From: JAPLYB01 sp964500015
GTDB taxonomy: Archaea; Nanobdellota; Nanobdellia; Pacearchaeales; UBA284
Assembly: GCA_964500015.1 (NCBI GenBank)
Contig: CAZCMN010000037.1
Coordinates: forward strand, 1-8,493
Direction of reading: 5' to 3'
DNA: 8,493 nt
Below are positions 1 through 4,429 of the stretch, piece after piece. A model generated the notes under the pieces. The model did no database searches, had not been told where the DNA came from, and saw only the letters and a program-made list of their open reading frames with translations. Within the stretch, counting starts at the first letter, position 1. Each line of letters begins with the position of its first letter. The translations under genes and the position numbers were made by a program.

Positions 1-69
1 ATTCATTTTTTCTGTTTAATAAGTAAGGCAATTTAGGGACTTTTTAAACAAAGCCGAAGGTTAAAGAAC

Positions 70-78
70 ATTTAAAAA
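70..78 (+). promoter_or_regulatory. TATA-like box for the yhbY-like gene
   Basis: ATTTAAAAA is centred about 25 nt before the ATG at 99, the spacing expected for an archaeal TATA box driving a leaderless or nearly leaderless mRNA. No Shine-Dalgarno sequence is visible before the ATG. Bases 1-60 show no supportable gene. Confidence 0.45.
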
Positions 79-98
79 GAAATTTTTCTAATAAGATT

Positions 99-368
99 AT
101 GGCAAGGCCAGAAATAGCCACAGTTCAATTAGGAAAACAGGGTTTAACTAAAGGGTATCTGGAATTGTTGGAAAAAACATTTAAAAACCACGAATTGGTT
201 AAAATATCTGTATTAAGGTCAGCTACAAGAAACAGAGAAGAGCTAAAAAAAATAGCTGAGAATCTTTGTTCTGAACTTAAGAATATAATCAAGAAAGACT
301 TTACTTTCAGGATTGTAGGATTTACCCTCTTTGTTAGAAAGTGGAGACGAAACATAGATAAGGGGTAA
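99..368 (+). CDS. yhbY: YhbY/CRM-domain RNA-binding protein
   Basis: This 89-residue protein matches the single-domain CRM (YhbY) family, small RNA-binding proteins associated with pre-ribosomal particles. The family signature is visible near the N-terminus: LGKQGLT (about residues 11-17) is the conserved G-x-x-G loop, followed by the helix containing LLEKTFKNHELVKI and the basic C-terminal strand with FTLFVRK. The length is normal for a stand-alone CRM protein. The ATG at 99 lies about 25 nt after a TATA-like box, which supports this start and a leaderless mRNA. It sits directly upstream of rps19e, a common archaeal neighbourhood, so a role in ribosome assembly is likely. I see nothing abnormal in it. 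Confidence 0.85.
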   Translation: MARPEIATVQLGKQGLTKGYLELLEKTFKNHELVKISVLRSATRNREELKKIAENLCSELKNIIKKDFTFRIVGFTLFVRKWRRNIDKG

Positions 369-392
369 GTAAAATAGAATAAAACCAAATAA

Positions 393-438
393 AAAGTTTT
401 GCATGAAAATGTGAACATTTTCACAACGTTGTGCAAAA
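393..438 (+). repeat. 46-bp structured intergenic repeat, copy 1
   Basis: This segment is identical over all 46 bases to 1225-1270. It folds as an outer stem, TTTTGCAT (397-404) with GTGCAAAA (431-438), around a hairpin, GAAAATG (405-411) / CATTTTC (416-422), with TGAA at its loop. ACAACGTT (423-430) is left as a one-sided bulge. CACAACGTTGTG (422-433) is also a perfect 12-bp DNA palindrome. It lies between the yhbY stop and the rps19e TATA box. Confidence 0.85.
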
Positions 439-442
439 TAGA

Positions 443-452
443 TACTTAAAAA
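443..452 (+). promoter_or_regulatory. TATA-like box for rps19e
   Basis: TACTTAAAAA is centred about 28 nt before the rps19e ATG at 476. The same TACTTAAAAA string recurs before rpl31e and twice before the HEPN gene, so it is probably this organism's preferred TATA/BRE form. It begins 5 nt after the 46-bp repeat. Confidence 0.55.
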
Positions 453-475
453 AACACATACAACTTACATCAAAC

Positions 476-919
476 ATGGCGGAAGAAAAAACAAAATATG
501 GATTAGTGCATGAAATTCCTAGTCAGAAATTTATTAATGCATTAGCTGAAAAATTAAAAGACATAGATGACTTTAAGATGCCTGATTGGGCTAAATTTGT
601 TAAAACTGGAATAGCTAAACAGAGAGCTCCTGATGATGATCATTGGTGGTATACTAGGGCAGCTTCAATATTAAGGGCAGTTTATGTTCAGGGAGTTGTT
701 GGGGTTTCAAGATTAAGAACTAAATATGGATCAAGAAAAAATAGAGGAATGGAGCCTGAAAAATTTTATAAAGGTTCAGGAAAAATCATAAGAGTCATAC
801 TACAGCAAGCTGGAAAATCTGGCTTTGTAGAACATATTAAAGAAAAGACAACAGGAAGACGATTGACAAAGAAAGGTTTAGCGTTTTTAGAGAGTTTAGC
901 TAAAACTTTGAAGGAGTGA
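476..919 (+). CDS. rps19e: 30S ribosomal protein S19e
   Basis: This 147-residue protein is the archaeal/eukaryotic ribosomal protein S19e of the small subunit. The family core is clear: DHWWYTRAASILRAVY (about residues 55-70), VGVSRLRTKYG (75-85) with the following basic NRG, SGKIIRVILQQ (101-111) and GRRLTKKGLAFL (128-138). The length is normal. The reading frame continues upstream to a GTG at 431, but that start lies inside the 46-bp repeat and upstream of the TATA box. The ATG at 476 gives the standard N-terminus and suits a leaderless transcript. The next gene's ATG lies 2 nt past the stop, so the PDCD5 gene is probably co-transcribed. Confidence 0.97.
   Translation: MAEEKTKYGLVHEIPSQKFINALAEKLKDIDDFKMPDWAKFVKTGIAKQRAPDDDHWWYTRAASILRAVYVQGVVGVSRLRTKYGSRKNRGMEPEKFYKGSGKIIRVILQQAGKSGFVEHIKEKTTGRRLTKKGLAFLESLAKTLKE
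913..916 (+). promoter_or_regulatory. Shine-Dalgarno GGAG for the PDCD5 gene
   Basis: GGAG at the extreme end of rps19e lies 4 nt before the ATG at 921 and decides that start over the ATG at 930. Leadered, SD-dependent initiation fits an internal gene of an operon. Confidence 0.6.
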
Positions 920-920
920 G

Positions 921-1190
921 ATGGTTGAAATGGATGAAAATAATCCAGAGAGGATTGCTGAACAGATTTTAGCTCTAGAAAAAATAGCTAAACAAGTTAT
1001 GAGCAAGGAAGCAATTTCAAGGTATGGCAATTTAAAACTGGGCCATACTGAATTAGCAATAAAGGCAATAGCAATTATTGCTCAGGCAATTCAAACAAAT
1101 CAGATTCAAGGAAAAATCACAGACGAACAATTCAAAGAATTGTTAAGAGAGATAAATCAAGGAAAAAGACAATTTACATTCAGAACATAA
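921..1190 (+). CDS. PDCD5-family DNA-binding protein
   Basis: This 89-residue protein belongs to the PDCD5/TFAR19 family of small dsDNA-binding three-helix proteins found throughout archaea and eukaryotes; the precise archaeal role is unknown. The recognisable elements are the repeated hydrophobic helix ILALEKIAKQVMSKEAISRYGNLKL, the central helix with AIKAIAIIAQAIQTNQIQGKITDEQFKELL, and the C-terminal basic KRQFTF. The usual basic, Q/K-rich N-terminal helix is mostly missing, so the protein is shorter than the roughly 110-residue norm. The position directly behind rps19e and ahead of rpl39e/rpl31e is the conserved archaeal arrangement. The start follows the GGAG at 913. Confidence 0.9.
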   Translation: MVEMDENNPERIAEQILALEKIAKQVMSKEAISRYGNLKLGHTELAIKAIAIIAQAIQTNQIQGKITDEQFKELLREINQGKRQFTFRT

Positions 1191-1224
1191 ACAAGAGGTA
1201 ATTAAATTAATAAAAAATTAAACG

Positions 1225-1270
1225 AAAGTTTTGCATGAAAATGTGAACATTTTCACAACGTTGTGCAAAA
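1225..1270 (+). repeat. 46-bp structured intergenic repeat, copy 2
   Basis: This copy is identical to 393-438 with no substitution in stems, loop or bulge; identity stops abruptly at both ends. The 12-bp palindrome CACAACGTTGTG is at 1254-1265 and the ACGTTGTGC core at 1258-1266. The flanking G1228 and C1271 allow the outer stem to extend to GTTTTGCAT/GTGCAAAAC. It stands in the same place as copy 1, about 35 bp after a stop codon and just before the next gene's promoter. Confidence 0.85.
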
Positions 1271-1276
1271 CAATTA

Positions 1277-1288
1277 TTCAAAAACTTA
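1277..1288 (+). promoter_or_regulatory. Possible TATA box for rpl39e
   Basis: TTCAAAAACTTA lies about 22 nt before the ATG at 1303. It is a weaker match than the TACTTAAAAA boxes of neighbouring genes, but it holds the same position after the repeat. Confidence 0.35.
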
Positions 1289-1302
1289 CAAAATATAGAA
1301 CC

Positions 1303-1545
1303 ATGGCAAGATACAAGAGAAACATAAAAAAAGTCAGATTAGGAAAACAGAATAGAAGAACAAAATGGGCGCCATTTTGGGTTATTCCCAAAGCTACTGG
1401 AAAAGGAAAAAGAGTACATCCTTCTTTTTTAACTAGGGTCAAGAGATCATGGAGAAGAACACGAATTAAAACAAGAATCAAGACAAGTGTTAAACACCGG
1501 CTTGGAAGAGAAATTAAATCAGGAAAAATAAGAAAGAAATATTGA
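1303..1545 (+). CDS. rpl39e: 50S ribosomal protein L39e (C-terminally extended)
   Basis: This is ribosomal protein L39e, a small basic protein that lines the large-subunit exit tunnel region. The family core is visible in KVRLGKQNRRTKWAPFWV (about residues 10-27) and VKRSWRRTRIKT (46-57). Typical L39e is about 50 residues. This one is 80, because the sequence between WVIPK and RSWRR is a little longer and a basic tail of about 23 residues follows the core. An upstream in-frame TTG/GTG extension (24 residues) runs through the 46-bp repeat and is rejected; the ATG at 1303 gives the normal N-terminus. It sits between the PDCD5 gene and rpl31e, the standard order. Confidence 0.92.
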   Translation: MARYKRNIKKVRLGKQNRRTKWAPFWVIPKATGKGKRVHPSFLTRVKRSWRRTRIKTRIKTSVKHRLGREIKSGKIRKKY

Positions 1546-1578
1546 GGAGGAAATAAGAGTTAAGTTAAAACTAAATGC

Positions 1579-1615
1579 GCAGGATAACGTTGTGCCGATT
1601 ATATCGGCATCCTGC
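1579..1615 (+). other. Intergenic hairpin with ACGTTGTGC bulge motif
   Basis: GCAGGAT (1579-1585) pairs with ATCCTGC (1609-1615). Inside, AACGTT (1586-1591) is unpaired and GTGCCGAT (1592-1599) pairs with ATCGGCAT (1603-1610) around a TAT loop; the two helices compete for the AT at 1609-1610. It has the same architecture as the elements at 393, 1225, 4280 and 5889 but different stem sequences, and ends 17 nt before the rpl31e TATA box. Confidence 0.7.
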
Positions 1616-1632
1616 AAGATTTTAATTATTAA

Positions 1633-1643
1633 TACTTAAAAAA
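1633..1643 (+). promoter_or_regulatory. TATA-like box for rpl31e
   Basis: TACTTAAAAAA is centred about 24 nt before the ATG at 1662, indicating a leaderless mRNA. It matches the rps19e and HEPN promoter boxes. Confidence 0.55.
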
Positions 1644-1661
1644 CTTAATACATATTAAAAC

Positions 1662-2261
1662 ATGGCAGAGAAAAAAACTGAAAAGAAAGCAAAGGGAGAG
1701 AAACTTGAGAGAATCTATACTATTCCATTAAGAAAAGAGTGGATTAAATCTCCTAGACATAAAAGAGCTAAGAAAACAGTAAGAGCTATTAAGGAATTCA
1801 TGGTTAGACATATGAGGATTTATGATAAAGATTTAGACAAAATTAAAATTGACCCTTGGGTGAATAGGGCAATCTGGAGCAGAGGAATAAAGAATGTTCC
1901 ACATAAGATGATTGTTAAGGCTGTTAAAGAGGGAGATGAAGTTTATGTTTCTTTTATTGGTTTACCAAGAAACTTTAAAGAAGAAGAAAGTTTCTTGAAA
2001 AAAAGAATGGAAAAAGTTAAAAAAAGAGAGAGCGAAACTAAGAAGCAGATTGAAGAAAAGAAAAAAGCTGCTGAAAAAGCTGTAGAAGCAGCTAAAAAGA
2101 AAGAAGAGCAAAAGACGGAAGAAGAAAAACTTGAAGAGCAAAAGAAAAAAGAACAAGAAAAAGAACTTCATAAAGAAATAAAGCAAGAACATCAGCATGC
2201 CGGACACGAAGTTAAAAGTCCAGTTAAAACAACTGTGCATAAGACTAACACTAAGAAGTAA
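1662..2261 (+). CDS. rpl31e: 50S ribosomal protein L31e with long charged C-terminal tail
   Basis: Residues 14-101 are ribosomal protein L31e, a large-subunit protein near the tunnel exit: LERIYTIPLRKEW (15-27), KRAKKTVRAIKEFMVRHM (34-51), IDPWVNRAIWSRGIKNVP (63-80) and the closing DEVYVSFIGLP. Archaeal L31e is usually about 85-95 residues. This protein has 199, because residues 102-199 form a Lys/Glu-rich segment with repeats such as EEKKKAAEKAVEAAKKKEEQK. This probably forms a long single helix or coiled coil and ends in a His-rich patch, EHQHAGH (176-182). The tail stays in frame without interruption and is A-rich like the rest of the genome. Its function is unknown. The usual next genes (eIF6, LX) are absent. 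Confidence 0.93.
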   Translation: MAEKKTEKKAKGEKLERIYTIPLRKEWIKSPRHKRAKKTVRAIKEFMVRHMRIYDKDLDKIKIDPWVNRAIWSRGIKNVPHKMIVKAVKEGDEVYVSFIGLPRNFKEEESFLKKRMEKVKKRESETKKQIEEKKKAAEKAVEAAKKKEEQKTEEEKLEEQKKKEQEKELHKEIKQEHQHAGHEVKSPVKTTVHKTNTKK

Positions 2262-2278
2262 ATTATATAAAGTATCTA

Positions 2279-2300
2279 TTCTCTTTATTTTTTTATTCTT
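2279..2300 (+). terminator. T-rich archaeal-type terminator after rpl31e
   Basis: A T-dominated stretch (CTCTTTATTTTTTTATTCTT and flanks) begins about 18 nt after the rpl31e stop with no preceding hairpin, as in oligo(T)-dependent archaeal termination. It is consistent with the end of the ribosomal cluster before the toxin-antitoxin operon. Confidence 0.4.
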
Positions 2301-2362
2301 AAACTTTATAAGTAAGATTTCTAAAAAAATATTAGAGAGATACAAAAAGCATAAAATTTAAA

Positions 2363-2443
2363 TACTTAAAAATTGGTATAATTTATACCAAAAAATTAGT
2401 AAAACTGGCGGTATTTTACTAAAAAGTACTTAAAAATTGGTAT
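2363..2443 (+). promoter_or_regulatory. Duplicated promoter with two inverted repeats (HEPN/MNT operon)
   Basis: A 17-bp direct repeat, TACTTAAAAATTGGTAT, occurs at 2363-2379 and 2427-2443, each copy carrying the TATA-like TACTTAAAAA. Between and overlapping them are two perfect inverted repeats with 9-bp arms: TTGGTATAA/TTATACCAA (2373-2391, 1-bp centre) and TTAGTAAAA/TTTTACTAA (2396-2422, 9-bp spacer). The arrangement resembles operators of an autoregulated toxin-antitoxin operon; the winged-helix-like N-terminus of the MNT protein is a candidate regulator. The downstream TATA would place transcription about 10-15 nt before the ATG at 2471. The rest of 2262-2470 holds no gene that I can support. 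Confidence 0.6.
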
Positions 2444-2470
2444 TTATAAAATGGGCCAGATTGATTAAAA

Positions 2471-2968
2471 ATGAAAAAAATTGATTATCTTTTTAAAACA
2501 GAGAAAATAAGTAGAATTTTTGAAACTGAGAAGAAAAGGTATCTGGATTTTTTTTCTAATTCTTATAAAGAGAATCTAGAACATTGTGAATTTTGCTTAG
2601 AAAAATTTCCTAGATGGAGCATTATTTCTGGTTATTACTCTATGCACGATTTAGCTAAATTGTTCATAGCTGATAAGTTTAATATAAAAATAAATTTTAA
2701 TGTTCATCAAACAACAATAGATGTTTTTGGAGAATTGATAAAAGATAAAGAGATGACGGAGATGTTAAATTCGGGGTATAAAGAATTGATAAAACTTCTT
2801 AATGATTTATCTTTCGCAAAAAGGCAAAGGACCAAGGCGCAGTATTATACAGGAACTAGGTTTATGCGCCGAAAATATAAAGAAGAAGCACGAATTTTTC
2901 TTGATAAAACCGTGGTTCAATTCATTGAAAAAATTAAAAACTTGAGAAATTTTAAAAATGATGCTTAA
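2471..2968 (+). CDS. HEPN-domain protein, probable toxin of a HEPN/MNT pair
   Basis: This 165-residue, mainly helical protein resembles HEPN-domain proteins of the archaeal UPF0332-like type. The first helical motif is WSIISGYYSMHDLAKLFIADK (49-69), followed by VHQTTIDVF (78-86), comparable to the family's H-x3-V-x2-F segment. The putative active-site segment is KRQRTKAQYYTG (117-128): Arg120 is followed four residues later by Tyr125-Tyr126 instead of the His of the classical R-x4-6-H RNase motif, so nuclease activity is uncertain. The coding end overlaps the MNT gene by 11 bp, so the two are translationally linked. HEPN/MNT pairs are known toxin-antitoxin modules in which the MNT partner AMPylates a Tyr near the HEPN active site. 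HEPN assignment is from pattern, not from a search. Confidence 0.75.
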   Translation: MKKIDYLFKTEKISRIFETEKKRYLDFFSNSYKENLEHCEFCLEKFPRWSIISGYYSMHDLAKLFIADKFNIKINFNVHQTTIDVFGELIKDKEMTEMLNSGYKELIKLLNDLSFAKRQRTKAQYYTGTRFMRRKYKEEARIFLDKTVVQFIEKIKNLRNFKNDA

Positions 2969-3527
2969 TTTGATCAATAAAAATTCTGCGAAAATTATTC
3001 TTTTTTTAGCAATAAGTCCGGGCAGCAAATTTTTAAGAAAAGAGATAAAAGAAAAAACAGGAATTTTTAATTTGACTTTAGATGCTTCATTAAGAGAACT
3101 TTTAACTTTTAGGATAATAAAAGAAGAAAATAGGTTATACTCTTTAAATTTAGATAATCCCCAAACCGATTTTTTGTTAAAAGAAATAAAAGAAAAATTT
3201 TCAAGTTTACCTTTAAAGGTTAAATTTATTCTTTTAGATTTTGTTTATAGTGTTTCTAGATTAAAAGGAATTGAAAAAATTATTCTTTTTGGGAGTTATT
3301 TTAAATTAATTTATTCAGACAAATCTGATGTGGATATAGCAATAATATTAAACAATCAAATCAAGAATAAAGAAAAAATTGAAAAGAAAATTTCTCTTGT
3401 TGCTGAAAAAATATCAAAAAAATATAAAGTCGAGGTTCAAGAACATTTTTTTATGTTAAAGGATTTAAAACACAAAGAAGACCCGTTAATTAAGGATATA
3501 ATAAAGAATGGAAAAGATATTATTTAA
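2958..3527 (+). CDS. MNT-family nucleotidyltransferase with N-terminal winged-helix-like domain (probable antitoxin)
   Basis: Residues 100-189 contain a minimal nucleotidyltransferase domain. FGSYFKLIYSDKSDVDIAI fits the G-S-x10-D-x-D signature exactly, with Gly112-Ser113 and the metal-binding Asp124 and Asp126; Glu159 (KVEVQEH) is a candidate third acidic residue. Residues 8-65 look like a winged helix-turn-helix (FLRKEIKEKTGIFNLTLDASLRELLTFRIIKEENRLYSLN), which could bind the palindromes before the operon. In characterised MntA/HepT pairs the nucleotidyltransferase neutralises the HEPN toxin by AMPylation; that activity here is inferred. Two adjacent ATGs at 2958 and 2961 are possible starts. 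It overlaps the HEPN gene by 11 bp and precedes the AlkD-like gene by 6 bp, so all three form one operon. Confidence 0.85.
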   Translation: MMLNLINKNSAKIILFLAISPGSKFLRKEIKEKTGIFNLTLDASLRELLTFRIIKEENRLYSLNLDNPQTDFLLKEIKEKFSSLPLKVKFILLDFVYSVSRLKGIEKIILFGSYFKLIYSDKSDVDIAIILNNQIKNKEKIEKKISLVAEKISKKYKVEVQEHFFMLKDLKHKEDPLIKDIIKNGKDII

Positions 3528-3533
3528 CTGAAA

Positions 3534-4253
3534 ATGAGTATGATTGATAAGTTAAAATCTGATTTGAAAAAGTTAGCTGATACTGAAAAAGCTAAACTTT
3601 TTTCTAGATTTTTCAAGACAGGCAAGGGCGAATATGGTGAAGGAGATATTTTTCTTGGGATTATTGTTCCTAAGCAAAGAGAAGTTGCTAAAAAATACGT
3701 TGATTCAGAATTAAGTTTAGTATCTCAGTTGTTATCAAGTAAGATACATGAAGAAAGATTAATTGCTTTATTAATCTTAACTTACAAACTTAAACATAAA
3801 GAGATAGAAAATAAAGAAAAGAAAAAGATATTTGATTTTTATCTGAAAAATGCTAAAGCAGGAAATATCAATAACTGGGATTTAGTTGATTTATCTGCTC
3901 CAAATATTGTTGGAAGTTTTCTTTTGGATAAAAATAGATCTATTTTATACAAGTTAGCAAAATCAAGTGATTTATGGGAAAAAAGGATTTCTGTTCTTGC
4001 TTGCTTTGCTTTTATTAGAGAAAAAGATTTCAAAGATGCTTTAAAAATTGCTGAAATATTGCTTGAAGATAAACATGATTTAATTCATAAGGCTGTTGGA
4101 TGGATGTTAAGAGAAATTGGCAAGAGAAATCAAAACAAAGAAGAAGAATTTTTAAGAAAACACTGTAAAAAAATGCCAAGAACTATGTTAAGGTATGCAA
4201 TAGAACGTTTTGACAAGAAAAAGAGAAAGGCTTATCTAGAGGGGAAGATATAA
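3534..4253 (+). CDS. AlkD-like DNA alkylation repair protein (HEAT-repeat DNA glycosylase)
   Basis: This 239-residue protein matches the AlkD family of HEAT-like-repeat DNA glycosylases, which excise N3/N7-alkylated purines without flipping the base. Visible family landmarks are IFLGIIVPKQREVAKKY (39-55), NNWDLVDLSAPNIVG (113-127), DLWEKRISVLACFAF (146-160) and HDLIHKAVGWMLREIGKRN (181-199). Trp115, Asp119, Arg151 and Trp190 correspond in context to the catalytic-cleft W, D, R and W residues of bacterial AlkD. Length is normal. The start codon follows the MNT stop by 6 bp without a Shine-Dalgarno sequence; an in-frame ATG two codons later is an alternative. The operon link to a toxin-antitoxin pair is unusual and may be functional or incidental. 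Confidence 0.9.
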   Translation: MSMIDKLKSDLKKLADTEKAKLFSRFFKTGKGEYGEGDIFLGIIVPKQREVAKKYVDSELSLVSQLLSSKIHEERLIALLILTYKLKHKEIENKEKKKIFDFYLKNAKAGNINNWDLVDLSAPNIVGSFLLDKNRSILYKLAKSSDLWEKRISVLACFAFIREKDFKDALKIAEILLEDKHDLIHKAVGWMLREIGKRNQNKEEEFLRKHCKKMPRTMLRYAIERFDKKKRKAYLEGKI

Positions 4254-4279
4254 AGTAAGTGATAAGTATTAAATTTTAT

Positions 4280-4374
4280 TGGTTCGCTACGTTGTGCATT
4301 AAGTTAAATGTCCTAAAAAATCAGAAGATTTTTGGGACACTGTAAATTTCCGAATTTCTTAGTGCACCGAACCA
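4280..4374 (+). other. Structured intergenic element, three-way junction with ACGTTGTGC bulge
   Basis: The closing stem is TGGTTCG (4280-4286) with CGAACCA (4368-4374). CTACGTT (4287-4293) is a one-sided bulge, then GTGCATTAAG (4294-4303) pairs with CTTAGTGCAC (4358-4367) through one T·G wobble. Inside are hairpin 4309-4339 (TGTCC...GGACA plus an A-tract/T-tract helix, AGAA loop) and hairpin 4344-4357 (AAATT/AATTT, TCCG loop of the UNCG type). It fills most of the spacer between alkD and the truB promoter. Confidence 0.7.
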
Positions 4375-4394
4375 CAAACTAAAACTTAATTATC

Positions 4395-4404
4395 AACTTA
4401 AAAA
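4395..4404 (+). promoter_or_regulatory. TATA-like box for truB
   Basis: AACTTAAAAA is centred about 30 nt before the ATG at 4430, close to the TACTTAAAAA boxes of other genes in the window. No Shine-Dalgarno sequence precedes the ATG, so the mRNA is probably leaderless. Confidence 0.45.
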
Positions 4405-4429
4405 TAAACAATAAAAACATAACTTAAAT

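Noticed and set aside
426..434. The ACGTT bulge as an L7Ae kink-turn
   Set aside because: It lacks the tandem G·A pairs and a GA on the opposite strand; the opposite strand has no unpaired base.
431..475. GTG-initiated 15-residue N-terminal extension of S19e
   Set aside because: It starts inside the 46-bp repeat and before the TATA box, and the ATG at 476 gives the standard S19e N-terminus.
393..1270. CRISPR array
   Set aside because: Only two repeat copies, separated by two complete genes, with no regular spacers and no cas genes.
1231..1302. In-frame 24-residue extension of L39e
   Set aside because: It runs through the second copy of the repeat; the extension is unlike L39e and the ATG at 1303 fits the promoter.
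1544..1550. Strong SD-like GAGGAGG at the rpl39e stop codon
   Set aside because: No start codon follows within 15 nt; the nearest ATG (1575) opens only the hairpin ORF, so it is probably incidental.
1575..1625. 16-codon ORF covering the hairpin before rpl31e
   Set aside because: No ribosome site at useful distance and its sequence is explained by the inverted repeats.
1962..2345. Phe/Leu-rich 127-residue ORF on the - strand opposite rpl31e
   Set aside because: It is the complement of the Lys/Glu-rich tail; low-complexity shadow with no promoter or family resemblance.
4280..4376. H/ACA guide RNA (hairpin followed by ACA)
   Set aside because: An ACA does follow the stem, but the internal loop has bases on one side only, so no two-sided guide pocket, and no kink-turn or kink-loop is seen in the upper stem.
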